Shown one piece after another: positions 53,963 to 62,852 of a stretch of DNA of 64,000 nucleotides. This DNA comes from Nocardioides humilatus (GTDB taxonomy: Bacteria > Actinomycetota > Actinomycetes > Propionibacteriales > Nocardioidaceae), in assembly GCF_008373755.1 (NCBI RefSeq), contig NZ_VUJV01000008.1, positions 124,001 through 188,000 of the forward strand. Direction: 5' to 3'. Numbering within the stretch: the first letter of the stretch is position 1; the number at the start of each line of letters is the position of its first letter. Made by a program: the position numbers and the translations under genes. Below the pieces are notes generated by a model. It searched no databases. It was not told where the DNA came from and saw nothing but the letters and a program-made list of their open reading frames with translations.

Positions 53963-54912
53963 CGGAGCTCCTTCGTGGCGAGGCCCTCAGCCAGTGCGGC
54001 TGTGGTGGCGGCAAGTGCTGCACGGGCCGACGGCATGAACCTGGTCAGGTACGTCGACCCGTGCACATGTCCGGAGGCCCGGTGCACGCGCACGGGGACC
54101 CCCGCGCCCTCGAGCCGCCGCCCGTATGCTTCCCCTTCGTCTCTGAGGGGATCGCACTCCGCCGTCAGAATGAAGGCCGGAGGCAGACCCTTCAGGTCAG
54201 CGGCCAGCAACGGCGAGGCATAAGGGTCAGTACGACGGCCAGGGTCAGGCACGTAGAACCCATAGCCCTCGCACAACTCCGCCCTCGTCAGGAGGAACCC
54301 TTCGGCGAACTCCTGGGTGCTCGGCTGACTGAGGGTCAGATCAGTCACCGGAATCTCCAGGAGCTGGAAGCGCAAGGCGGGCCCTCCACGGTCGCGAGCG
54401 ACGATGGCCGTGGCGGCAGCGATCCCTCCGCCCGCTGAGACGCCCCCGATGGAGATGGCGCGGGCGTCGACGCCGAGCATCTCCGCCTGGTCGAAGACCC
54501 ATCGCAGTGCGGCATAGGCGTCTTCTACCGCTGCCGGGTACGGAGACTCGGGCGCCAGGCGGTAGTCCACCGACACGACCACGCATCCCGCCTTGAGGGC
54601 ATACCAGCGGCACAGCGGACCGTACTCCGCCACGCTGCCGAGCCAGAACGCACCGCCGTGGAGGAACACGTGGGCGGGCCGCTGCTGCGGTCCGGGCGAG
54701 CGGTAGACACGCACGGTGATCGTTCGGTCCCCGAGCTCGACCTGGTGATCGGTGATCGACAGCGGCCCACGCGCTCGGCGCATGACGGTCCGCATCTGCA
54801 GGGGGCTTGCGGCGGCACTGGCACGACGCTGCTCGACCGGCCGGGCCGAGTCGGACGACTCGACCCATGAGGCGAGCCGAAGCAGTAGTCTCAACGACTT
54901 GCGGACTGTCAT
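53959..54912 (-). CDS. HSL-family alpha/beta hydrolase (esterase)
   Basis: A 317-residue esterase of the hormone-sensitive-lipase family. It has the oxyanion HGGAFW (85-90), nucleophile Ser159 in GVSAGG, Asp254 and His284 (GHVHGS). An N-terminal helical cap (1-50) is typical. There is no signal peptide, so it is intracellular. It lies 28 nt after the aldehyde dehydrogenase gene and overlaps the reductase gene by 4 nt. It probably hydrolyses acyl esters of imported lipid fragments. Confidence 0.88.
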   Translation of the reverse strand: MTVRKSLRLLLRLASWVESSDSARPVEQRRASAAASPLQMRTVMRRARGPLSITDHQVELGDRTITVRVYRSPGPQQRPAHVFLHGGAFWLGSVAEYGPLCRWYALKAGCVVVSVDYRLAPESPYPAAVEDAYAALRWVFDQAEMLGVDARAISIGGVSAGGGIAAATAIVARDRGGPALRFQLLEIPVTDLTLSQPSTQEFAEGFLLTRAELCEGYGFYVPDPGRRTDPYASPLLAADLKGLPPAFILTAECDPLRDEGEAYGRRLEGAGVPVRVHRASGHVHGSTYLTRFMPSARAALAATTAALAEGLATKELR

Positions 54913-54940
54913 GCCATCCCTTCAAACGCCGGACTGGAGT

Positions 54941-56458
54941 TCATGACGTGCGTGGGTGTCCGTAGGCGATCTCGACGATCCGCCGGAGGAGCCGGGAGTT
55001 CTTGGCCTCGAAGGGCATGCCGTGCAGCTCCTTCTTCATGGGGAATCGCGTGCGCATCACCGACTGGCGCTTGGTGAACTTCCGGATGCCGTCGGCGCCG
55101 TGCCTGGTCCCGAGTCCCGAGTCCTTCCACCCTCCCATCGGCAGCTCGAGCGCAAAGTAGTTCGCCAGGGAGTCATTGATCGTCACGGTCCCGGCCTCCA
55201 GGCTGCGTGCGATTCGTTCGGCCACTCGCTTGTTCTTCGTGTAGACGGAGGCTTGGAGACCGTACGGGGAGGCGTTCGAGAGGCGGATCGCCTCCTCGGC
55301 GTCCGCGACCTTGACGATCGGCAAGGTGGGACCGAACGTCTCCTCCCTCAGGCAGGCCATGTCGGGGGTCACATCAACAAGGATCGTCGGCTGGAAGAAC
55401 CTGCCAACGCCCGGCTGCACGTGACCGCCGGTCAGAATCGTGGCTCCGCGGCTGACCGCGTCCGAGACGTGTCCGGTGATCGTTTCGAGCTGCGGTGGAA
55501 AAGTGAGAGAACCGCAGTCCGAGCTGCCGAGCGCCGTCGACTCGCCCAGTCGCAGACTCCGATAGAGGTCCGTCACCTTGGCGACGAACTCGTCGAAGAC
55601 GGGCGCCTCGACGTACGCGCGTTCGATCGACGTACAGGTCTGACCGCTGTTGTGCATGGATCCGAAGACGATCATGGCGGCGGCACGGTCGAGGTCGGCG
55701 TCGGCCAAGACGATCGCTGGGTCCTTCCCGCCGAGCTCCAGACTGCACGGGATGAGCCTCTCGCCACATCGCGCCGCTACCTTTCTTCCGGTGCGCGTGG
55801 ACCCCGTGAACATGACAGCATCGACGCTCTCGACGAGTGCCGCTCCCGTTGCGCCATCGCCGGTGGCTGCCTGGAAGACGCCGCTCGGCAAGCCGATCTC
55901 CTTGGCCATCTCGACCATCAACAGGGTCGTCAGCGGTGTCACCTCCGAAGGCTTGAGGATGACGGTGTTGCCGGCCGCGAGGGCAGGGATCACATCTCCG
56001 AAATTGTTGAGAAGCGGGTTGTTCCACGGCCCGATCACGCCAACCACGCCGACTGGCGCGTAGCGGATGAACATCGACCGCCCGAAGACGAGGATCGAGC
56101 GGCTCCGCACCTTCTGGTCGGCTAGGTAGCTGTGCGCTTTCCGTGCCCAGAACGCTGAGGCGATCGCACCGTAGACGGCCTCGATGGCGGCCTCGTCCAG
56201 CGACTTGCCGTTCTCCTCGTGAATGGTCGTCGCGACCCGGTCGATGTTGTCCACGAACCAGCGCTGCATGCTTCTGAGATGACGAGCACGCCCCTTGAAG
56301 CCGATCGCCTGCCATGCGGGTTGCGCAGCCCGGGCGACCGCGACCAGCCGTTCGACCTCGGTCTCGTTCATGTTGGACACTGATCCCGCCAATGCGCCCG
56401 TCGAGGGGTTCTCGACCGGGATGTCCTCGGCTGCCACTCGCATCAAGCCGGCGCTCAT
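54941..56458 (-). CDS. Aldehyde dehydrogenase
   Basis: A 505-residue NAD(P)-dependent aldehyde dehydrogenase. It has the Rossmann-site FTGSTRTGRKVA, Glu in SLELGGKDP, and catalytic Cys in NSGQTCTS, followed by EETFGPTLPIVKV. A basic C-terminal tail after 470 may contact membranes, as in fatty-aldehyde enzymes. AGAGGAAG lies upstream of ATG 56458. It lies 27 nt after the sphingomyelinase gene and is therefore likely in the same transcript. Confidence 0.9.
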   Translation of the reverse strand: MSAGLMRVAAEDIPVENPSTGALAGSVSNMNETEVERLVAVARAAQPAWQAIGFKGRARHLRSMQRWFVDNIDRVATTIHEENGKSLDEAAIEAVYGAIASAFWARKAHSYLADQKVRSRSILVFGRSMFIRYAPVGVVGVIGPWNNPLLNNFGDVIPALAAGNTVILKPSEVTPLTTLLMVEMAKEIGLPSGVFQAATGDGATGAALVESVDAVMFTGSTRTGRKVAARCGERLIPCSLELGGKDPAIVLADADLDRAAAMIVFGSMHNSGQTCTSIERAYVEAPVFDEFVAKVTDLYRSLRLGESTALGSSDCGSLTFPPQLETITGHVSDAVSRGATILTGGHVQPGVGRFFQPTILVDVTPDMACLREETFGPTLPIVKVADAEEAIRLSNASPYGLQASVYTKNKRVAERIARSLEAGTVTINDSLANYFALELPMGGWKDSGLGTRHGADGIRKFTKRQSVMRTRFPMKKELHGMPFEAKNSRLLRRIVEIAYGHPRTS

Positions 56459-56485
56459 ATCGTCTTCCTCTCTTCGACCGACTGG

Positions 56486-57436
56486 TCATCCACCCGCGAG
56501 CGGGTAGTGGTCGGAGTAGTCGTGGTAGGTCACGTCACCCAGGTTCCAGGCTGGCGCCTTGGCTGCCAGCACCCTGTTCGGCCAGGCCCCAGGCGACTGG
56601 TTGGTGCGCCGCTGGAGCACGTAGTCGAGGTCTTGACCGGGCTCACCGGGATACCGTGCCGCAGCGAGCGAGTTGGTCTCGGGATCGAAGCTCGTGGTGC
56701 TCCCGCCGTACGACGTGGGAGCAACGCTGTCCAAGACGCTCAGCATGGATGCGTACTCGGGACTGGACCGAACCACATTCAGGTCGCCCATGATGATCAC
56801 CTGCTCGTCCGCCGGGATCCTTCGCGCATCCAGGAAGCGGTCGATGGCCGCGAACTGTGCGGCCCTGATCTGCGCTGGGGAGCGGAAGATGCACAAGGAG
56901 TCGTCGGCCTGGGTGTGGCTAGCCACGACGTGGACCCGCTTCCCCCGGACGTTGAGCTGGACGTACACGAAGCCCTTGGCCGCAAGGGCATCGAAGCCGC
57001 AGCCGATGTCGTAGATGTGCTGCACCTGCTGGAGGATCGGCCACTTGCTGAGCACCGCGACGCCACCGTCCTCGGGCCGCAAGGGCCACAGCAGCGGCCC
57101 TGTCGACTCATCCCAGCCTGCGGTCCCCCGGCCGAGGACCGGCGTCTGAAAGGGGTACTCCGGCCTGAGCCGCGCCGTGAGCCTGTCCACCGGGCCATTG
57201 TCGAAGGCCTCCTGGAAGGCCACCACGTCATAGCCGCGAACATAATCCGCCTCAGCGATCAGGTCGGCTCGGGTGGCATTGCCGAAGTCTCCCGCTATGG
57301 GGTTCATCAGCATCACGTTGTGCGTCAACACCCTGATGTGCGCCGCGGCGAGGCCGTCAGCCTGGGCTCTCGGGACGCCGAAGATCGCCGACGTGATTGC
57401 CAGCACAAGGGCCGGCAGGGTGGTGTGCAGTCGCAT
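56486..57436 (-). CDS. Secreted sphingomyelinase C (sphingomyelin phosphodiesterase)
   Basis: A 316-residue exported member of the DNase I-like phosphodiesterase fold. It tracks the Bacillus cereus-type sphingomyelinase closely, for example EDGGVAVLSKWPI and KGFVYVQL. Expected catalytic and metal residues are present: Asn40, Glu76 (FQEAFDN), His174 (SHTQADD), Asp218 and Asn220 (GDLN), Asp271 (DLDY), His310 (YSDHYPL). The signal peptide is cut near 26 (RAQADG). AGAGG lies 6-7 nt before the ATG. It releases phosphocholine and ceramide, the substrate of the ceramidase four genes downstream. Confidence 0.93.
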   Translation of the reverse strand: MRLHTTLPALVLAITSAIFGVPRAQADGLAAAHIRVLTHNVMLMNPIAGDFGNATRADLIAEADYVRGYDVVAFQEAFDNGPVDRLTARLRPEYPFQTPVLGRGTAGWDESTGPLLWPLRPEDGGVAVLSKWPILQQVQHIYDIGCGFDALAAKGFVYVQLNVRGKRVHVVASHTQADDSLCIFRSPAQIRAAQFAAIDRFLDARRIPADEQVIIMGDLNVVRSSPEYASMLSVLDSVAPTSYGGSTTSFDPETNSLAAARYPGEPGQDLDYVLQRRTNQSPGAWPNRVLAAKAPAWNLGDVTYHDYSDHYPLAGG

Positions 57437-57797
57437 GATGTGCCTCTCACGTCTTCTGAGTCCGTCAGCCTGCAGTCCTCGCAAACGGCTGATCGAACGC
57501 GGCAGCCAAAGGCAAGCGTTCACGACCGACCCGGGCCGAGGGAAACACCGAGATCCCTACGATCAACACACTTTGGTTGTGAAGCAGCACCAGCCTGATA
57601 GCTGCGCACCATCACCTCCACCTCGCTGAGACGCCCTGGTCTCGCTCCTCGGCAGGCAAGGACGTCCACGTCCCGCCTGAACGAAGTCATGGTCCCGCCT
57701 CTTCGCGTGGTCCTGCGCACGGTGCGCACTCCCGCTTCACGTTGAGCGAAATCGAACTCGAATAGGTTTCAGTTTGAGCCCCGGTCCCGCGCCGCGC
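57437..57797. other. Upstream region of the sphingomyelinase operon, 361 nt
   Basis: No convincing gene. It is A+T-richer than its surroundings. CAAC-8 nt-GTTG (57564-57579), with T and A flanks close to a T-N11-A layout, is a candidate LysR binding box about 130 nt upstream of the sphingomyelinase start. I could not place a -35/-10 pair with confidence. Confidence 0.4.
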
Positions 57798-58733
57798 TCA
57801 GGGGTGTCCGGGGTATAGATCCGCCGGGTGCTCGATCGAGTGCAGGATGGCTGTCTCGCGGTCACGTACGGCTAGGGCAACCTTGCGGAAGCGCCTCGCG
57901 AGGGGACCCACGGTGTCGGTGCGCCAGGCCAGCGCGACCGTGGACGGTGGAGCATCGGTCACTGGCAGGAACCGCAGGCTCGGATGCGAGCCGTAGCGCG
58001 TCGTGGCAGCGGCAGTCACTGCGATTGCTGCCCCTGTCCCCACCACCTGCACCTCTTCGGTCACCGAGTGAATCGTGACGACCTTGGGCGGAATGCCTCT
58101 TCGATAGGCCTCCAGGCTCCAGAAGGCCCGGAAGGCGTCGTCCCCCGAGGCCGACACCGTGATCGGATCTTCCAATAGGTCTCCGATCACGACGGACCTC
58201 CGGCCGGCCAGACGGTGTGTGATGGCGACAATCGCGACCGTCGGCTCGTTGAAGAGGGCAACACTCTCGATGCCCTCAGCCGACAAGGGCAAGCGGACGA
58301 TCGCAATGTCTGAGGCACCGTCTACGAGCCCTGCCGACGGGTCGACGACGGCATGTTCGCGCCACTCCAGCACCACCTCGGGGTAGCGCTCGCGAAACTC
58401 GTTCATGATGGGGGCCGTCAGCTCCAGAGCGCCGCCGACACAGGCACCCACTCTCACGGTGGCAACCGGAGTGCTGCCGACGCGCCTAGCCAGAGCCACC
58501 GAGCGATCGAACGACTCGAGCACCGCGCGGGCACTCTCCAGAAACACCGTGCCAGCCGGGGTGAGCTCGACCTTCCTGGTGCTGCGCAGGAAGAGTGGCG
58601 TCCCGAGCTCGTCCTCCAGCTCGCGAATCTGCCGGCTCAGAGCCTGCTGAGCGATGAAGAGCTTCGCCGCCGCCCGACTGAAGTGGAGCTCTTCGGCGAC
58701 GACAACGAATTGGCGGAGCTTCCGCGTGTGCAG
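57798..58733 (-). CDS. LysR-family transcriptional regulator, non-ATG start
   Basis: The substrate-binding domain is plain from 58547 on (residues 63-311, RVGACVGGALEL..., VSASGDDAF...). The frame continues upstream through a full LysR winged helix: LRQFVVVAEELHFSRAAAKL (6-25), then ALSRQIRELEDELGTPLFLR and LTPAGTVF. No ATG or GTG occurs between the upstream stop and the helix; CTG 58733 is the best available start, giving 311 residues. Gene finders would begin at GTG 58547 and lose the DNA-binding domain. It lies upstream of, and parallel to, the sphingomyelinase operon and probably controls it in response to a lipid-derived ligand. Confidence 0.8.
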   Translation of the reverse strand: MHTRKLRQFVVVAEELHFSRAAAKLFIAQQALSRQIRELEDELGTPLFLRSTRKVELTPAGTVFLESARAVLESFDRSVALARRVGSTPVATVRVGACVGGALELTAPIMNEFRERYPEVVLEWREHAVVDPSAGLVDGASDIAIVRLPLSAEGIESVALFNEPTVAIVAITHRLAGRRSVVIGDLLEDPITVSASGDDAFRAFWSLEAYRRGIPPKVVTIHSVTEEVQVVGTGAAIAVTAAATTRYGSHPSLRFLPVTDAPPSTVALAWRTDTVGPLARRFRKVALAVRDRETAILHSIEHPADLYPGHP

Positions 58734-58782
58734 ATCAGTGATGGTTCGGATACTAGCCGTCCTGACAAGCGCCTAGCGACAA

Positions 58783-58823
58783 GCGAAGCCGACCCAACGG
58801 GTATCGCGTCGGGCCGGCTTCGC
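58783..58823 (-). terminator. Terminator of the SGNH hydrolase gene
   Basis: GCGAAGCCG and CGGCTTCGC form a perfect 9-bp stem 10 nt after the SGNH stop codon, with a 23-nt loop. There is no T-run. It also separates the SGNH transcript from the LysR gene. Confidence 0.55.
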
Positions 58824-58833
58824 ACGAATGCCC

Positions 58834-60108
58834 CTAGGAGTTGTACACCTCGAGGTCGTAAAGCGAGATACCGTACCGCGTCCCGCGCTTGGCCCCGACG
58901 AGACGGACGTAGCGAGCCGCGGTCGGCACGAACCTCACAGTGTCGTGACCACCGTCGGCGTTGATGGTCGACCAGACGGTGCGCCAGGTGCTGCCGTCGG
59001 TGGAGACCTCGATTCGGTAGCCCCTGGCGTAGGCGTACTCCCAGTTGAGCTCCAGACGTCGGATGGTCCTCTTCGACCCCAAGTCGACCTTGAGCCACTC
59101 GTTGTCGCGCCAGTAGTAGCTGGCCCACCGGGTGTACGGGTCACGATCGAGGGCCTTGGAAGGCGCGTAGCCACTCTCCGTCGACGAGGCGGTCACCAGG
59201 TGACCCGCAGCGAGGTCGATCCCGTTGAGCTTGTCATAGACGAGCTGTGCGACAGCATCCATGCCGGCCTTCAGCGGGTGCCAGGCGCCTGCCTCGAAGA
59301 CATCGGTGTAGACACCCTGGGCCCAGGCGTCGTCACCCGCGCATGCATCGTGACCCAGACCCGGCCCGTACGTGTCGACGAACGTCACCCCGTTCTCGCT
59401 CGCAGCGCTGCTCAGGACACCGTTCAGCTGGCGCTCCAGTCCGTCGAACCACTCGATGTCGCCAGGCGACAGCGGCACGTCGACGCAGGGCGTCAGATCC
59501 GCGGGGAGTACCCGCAGGTATCCCACGACCACGATCCGGGCACCCGGCGCGCGTTCCTTGATCGCCTGGATCACCCGGGCGACGCGGGCCTTAGTGCGCG
59601 GAAGGATCATCGCGAGCTGGTCAACGCCGTTGACCGTGTTGGCCTGCTGGCACGGGCTCCCCGTCAGGTCGTCGTTCTGGAGGTCCGCGCAGGTGTCGAC
59701 GAAGGTCCCGAAGAACGTCTCGTCGTTGCCACCGATGCCCAGCGTCACGAGATCCGTGTCAGGGCGAATTGCGTCCAGCTGGGGCCCCCGGTTAGTGCCC
59801 AACACGGTGGTGAAGTCCCCCTCCATCGACGTCGTGTCGGCGGCGGAGCACGAGACATCGGTGAACCGGTCGTTCTCGTAGTACAGGCCCAGCTTTACAG
59901 CCAGCGTCGTCGGGTAGTTGTTGTTCGACCGAGCGCAGTCGACCGAGGCCCATCCGGGGATGAACGGCCCGGCCGTGAACGAGTCCCCCAACGCGACGTA
60001 GTGGTGCACTCCCGGCCCTGGCACATCGGCCGCCTGGGCGATGGGTGGGGCTAGAGCGGTCGCACCGGCGACCAGCATGAGCGTGAGACTTAAGACCTTG
60101 ACTCGCAC
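58834..60108 (-). CDS. Secreted SGNH lipase/esterase with F5/8-type C (discoidin) domain
   Basis: A 424-residue exported hydrolase. The signal is cut near 27 (IAQAADV). The SGNH domain (33-300) shows GDSFTAG (Ser43), GGNDE (Gly127, Asn128) and WHPLKAG (His277), with several Cys pairs typical of secreted actinobacterial lipases. Residues 303-424 form a discoidin-like domain (AGHLVTASSTESGYAPSKALD... WLKVDLGSKRTIRRLELNWEY) that often binds lipid head groups or sugars. GAGGGAG at 60114-60120 selects GTG 60108. It may be a phospholipase or esterase acting on the same lipids as the sphingomyelinase. Confidence 0.88.
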   Translation of the reverse strand: MRVKVLSLTLMLVAGATALAPPIAQAADVPGPGVHHYVALGDSFTAGPFIPGWASVDCARSNNNYPTTLAVKLGLYYENDRFTDVSCSAADTTSMEGDFTTVLGTNRGPQLDAIRPDTDLVTLGIGGNDETFFGTFVDTCADLQNDDLTGSPCQQANTVNGVDQLAMILPRTKARVARVIQAIKERAPGARIVVVGYLRVLPADLTPCVDVPLSPGDIEWFDGLERQLNGVLSSAASENGVTFVDTYGPGLGHDACAGDDAWAQGVYTDVFEAGAWHPLKAGMDAVAQLVYDKLNGIDLAAGHLVTASSTESGYAPSKALDRDPYTRWASYYWRDNEWLKVDLGSKRTIRRLELNWEYAYARGYRIEVSTDGSTWRTVWSTINADGGHDTVRFVPTAARYVRLVGAKRGTRYGISLYDLEVYNS

Positions 60109-60681
60109 AGACACTCCCTCAGACGTGGTTTCCGATCTGTGCGAACTCCTACGGGTCAGGCCTGACTCCCTCGGCAGACCGCTGACTCCTCGCGACACGT
60201 CATCCAGATCAGTGCCGACCTCGCGCAGACGTTGGAAGTCTTGGGCACTGCGCACCATGCGGGAAACACCAATTCCGACCTCATTCACGCACTCCCGTTG
60301 TTGGAGTTTTCGGCCCCTCCTTGCTCATGCACGAGTTTGGCCCTTGTTTGGTTTTCGACGTGTGAACGAGACGCACGTTGGTGTCTCTCCTCGGCCCCGA
60401 CAACCATGCGTCTGCACAGATCGATCCGCACGCTCCTGCGCGCCATCGTCGCTGTCGTCTCCCGCCGATCCACAGCTGACCCAGCCGCAGCCCGAGCTCG
60501 GTGACCTGGGTCGGCAGCTGGGCCGCTGCACCGAGCGACGGGGCCGGCTCCGTGCTTGCTCGACCGCTCCTGGCACGGAGAGCGCGGATGGTGGTCCGGC
60601 CCACGCTTCCTGGGGAGGTGGTGCGGATCCGTCCGCCTCGGTCGTCGAGTTGGATGCGCTATGCGTGGGTGGGTCAGGACC
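60109..60681. other. Intergenic region with a gene remnant, 573 nt
   Basis: It separates the SGNH gene from the aldehyde dehydrogenase/aldolase gene. Apart from the plus-strand remnant at 60501 I see no gene. The 60,290-60,370 stretch is T-rich and probably holds the SGNH promoter. GGTCAG-10 nt-CTGACC (60672-60693) overlaps the stop of the next gene and may end its transcript. Confidence 0.5.
60501..60660 (+). pseudogene. N-terminal fragment of another SGNH hydrolase
   Basis: The frame starting at GTG 60501 reads TWVGSWAAAPSDGAG and, after a short gap, ARMVVRPTLPGEVVRIR. These are the first two conserved blocks of the SGNH/GDSL esterase group that begins W.GSWAAAP and continues with a RM.V.P...G..VRIRLSN strand. 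The next block (RLSN..G and the GDS nucleophile) is missing, so only about 50 codons survive. It lies on the strand opposite to the surrounding genes. Confidence 0.5.
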
Positions 60682-62850
60682 TCAGACCTGACCTGGTAGG
60701 CGATGCGTCTGGCCGTACCGACGTCGTACGGCGATGTTGATGACGTCCTCCTGCTGCTCCTGGGTGAGAGCGCGCGGTGCCCCCAGCGGGGACGCCTTGA
60801 GCTTCAGCGCACAGCACCACTCCAGGAGCTCGGCGTTCTCGACCGCCTTGTCGAGGGTCGCCGCGTAGTTGATGGCTCCGTGGTTGGCCAGGAGGGCGGC
60901 GTTCTTCCCTCGCAGCGCGTCAGTCCCGGCCTCGGCCAGGGCCTCCGTGCCGAACGCGTGGAACGGCGCCACCCGGATCGACCCGCCGAGAATGAGCTGG
61001 GAGTAGTGCAGGACGGGAAGCTCGTCGACCACGACACCCACGGCCACTGCGGCAGGTGCGTGGGTGTGCACGACAGCGCCTGCGTTGTGGGCTCGGTAGA
61101 TGCTCAGGTGGAGGTCGAGCTCAGAGGTCGGCGCCAGCTCGCCTGCGACCACTTCACCGTCCAGGTCGATGATCGTAACGTCGCTGGGCCGCGCCTCGCC
61201 CAGGACGACTCCGGTCGCCGTGATGGCGACCAGGTCGCCGTAGCGAGCGCTGACGTTCCCGGACGTCCCGATCAGCAGGCCGGCTTCGGTCAAGCGGTGG
61301 CAGGCGTTGACCACCTCGTCGCGCTCACGGTCGAACGACGACCTCGGGCGCGGTTGCGTCGACGCTCCGGGGGCTGCGACAGGAGCGCCGTGCCCCTCAA
61401 AGGCTGCCGTCGCGACCGCTTCCGCGAGCTCGGCGTACGGCGGGAACAGCGCGGGCAGCAGGTCCCCCTGGCCGCGTACGACGACGCCACGTGGGTTGGA
61501 GAACTCCCGGAAGCCGTCGATGCCGTGGTGTCGGCCGCTGCCACTGCGGCCGATGCCACCGAAGCCGAGCGAGGGGACAGAGCCCTGGACCGCAGCGGTG
61601 TTCACGCATGCGCCGCCGGACGAGGTGCGGACCAGGACGTCCTCGGCAACGGCGAGGTCCTTGGCGAAGACGTAGAGCCCCAGCGGCTTCTCGCGCGCGT
61701 TGACGTAGGCGATGGCCTCGTCGAGGGAGTCGTACGGCTTGATCGGCAGCAGGGGGCCGAAGATCTCCTCAGTCATCACTGGATCGTCGTCAGCGGGGTC
61801 GATGACCAGCGACATAGGCATCTGCCGAGTGGCGCGATCGACGGACGCGGCTGGATCTAGCTGGACGACCTGAGCGCCCGCTGCGGACGACTCGCTGCGC
61901 AGTCGCAGGAGCCGGTCCAGATGACGGTCGCTGACGATGCCGGTGTTGTCGCTCGAGGAGGTGTGGGCCGGGGTCCTGGTGGCTGCGAACTTCTCTGCTC
62001 GTGCCACGAAGTCGGCTACCTGTGCGCGAGGGACCAGGCAGTAGTCGGCCGTGATGCACAGCTGGCCGCTCTTGATCATCTTGACGCCGAGGATCTGCTC
62101 GATAGTGTCGTCATCCACGCTGTCCGCGTGAACGATCACCGGGTTCTTCCCACCCAGCTCGAGGGTGACCGGCACCAGGTTCTGCGCAGCCGCCGTCGCG
62201 ATCTGACGGCCGATCTCCGGACTCCCGGTGTAGAGCAGGTGGTCCCACCGCACGCAGGCGAAGGCCTGCGCCAGCTCGAGCCCGCCGTTCACCGCGGCTA
62301 CGTGGTCCTCGTCAAAGGTCCCTGCCAGGATCTCCTGGACCAGGGCCGCGGAAGCGGGCGCGATCTCCGATGGCTTGATGACCACTCGGTTGCCCGCGGC
62401 CAGCATCTCCACGAGCGGACCAAGGGTGAGGTCGAAGGGGAAGTTCCAGGCCGCGATGTTGCCGACCACGCCCTTTGGCTGGTGCCTGATCTCAGCCCGA
62501 GCACTGCCGAGCAGCCCTGCGTCGGTGACGCGGTCCTCGTGCTTCATCCAGCTCTCGAGGTTCTCCTCGGCGAACTGTGCACGCCCCAGGACGCCGAGGA
62601 TCTCGACGAGGTCGGTCAGCGCGTCCGGAGCCACCTGGAAGTCGCTGCGCAGAGCGTCCCGAATCTGCTGACGGTGTGCGAGCACAGCGGCCCGCAGCGC
62701 GCCCAGGTGCTCCTGCCTCACCGCCGCCGAAGGGTAGCTCTCCCGGAGACAGGCCGCCCGCTGCGCGTCGTACACCTCGCGAAGGCGAGCCACGGCCGCA
62801 CCGTCGACGCCCGCCTTGGCGGCCGGGCGTGGTTCGCCGGAAACCGTCAT
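60682..62850 (-). CDS. Fused aldehyde dehydrogenase / class II aldolase
   Basis: A 722-residue two-domain enzyme. Residues 20-470 are an aldehyde dehydrogenase of the coniferyl/fatty-aldehyde type (WNFPFD, TGSPEIGR, Glu231 in ELGGKNP, Cys265 in SGQLCIT). A linker rich in Ala and Pro (485-508) leads to a class II aldolase/adducin domain (510-705), whose Glu577 (SELDLH), His595 and His597 (HTH) and His657 (NHG) match the zinc and catalytic residues of L-fuculose-phosphate aldolase. An aldolase feeding its aldehyde to a fused dehydrogenase is logical. It lies 2 nt after the SRPBCC gene. Confidence 0.88.
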   Translation of the reverse strand: MTVSGEPRPAAKAGVDGAAVARLREVYDAQRAACLRESYPSAAVRQEHLGALRAAVLAHRQQIRDALRSDFQVAPDALTDLVEILGVLGRAQFAEENLESWMKHEDRVTDAGLLGSARAEIRHQPKGVVGNIAAWNFPFDLTLGPLVEMLAAGNRVVIKPSEIAPASAALVQEILAGTFDEDHVAAVNGGLELAQAFACVRWDHLLYTGSPEIGRQIATAAAQNLVPVTLELGGKNPVIVHADSVDDDTIEQILGVKMIKSGQLCITADYCLVPRAQVADFVARAEKFAATRTPAHTSSSDNTGIVSDRHLDRLLRLRSESSAAGAQVVQLDPAASVDRATRQMPMSLVIDPADDDPVMTEEIFGPLLPIKPYDSLDEAIAYVNAREKPLGLYVFAKDLAVAEDVLVRTSSGGACVNTAAVQGSVPSLGFGGIGRSGSGRHHGIDGFREFSNPRGVVVRGQGDLLPALFPPYAELAEAVATAAFEGHGAPVAAPGASTQPRPRSSFDRERDEVVNACHRLTEAGLLIGTSGNVSARYGDLVAITATGVVLGEARPSDVTIIDLDGEVVAGELAPTSELDLHLSIYRAHNAGAVVHTHAPAAVAVGVVVDELPVLHYSQLILGGSIRVAPFHAFGTEALAEAGTDALRGKNAALLANHGAINYAATLDKAVENAELLEWCCALKLKASPLGAPRALTQEQQEDVINIAVRRRYGQTHRLPGQV

Positions 62851-62852
62851 GG

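Noticed and set aside
57520-57729. A 69-codon minus-strand ORF before the sphingomyelinase
   Set aside because: No ribosome binding site or recognisable sequence; Arg-rich shadow composition.
60041-60691. A 216-codon plus-strand ORF over the SGNH promoter region
   Set aside because: It has no domain, low-complexity Arg/Ser/Pro content, and starts inside the SGNH gene; only the separate frame at 60501 shows family blocks.
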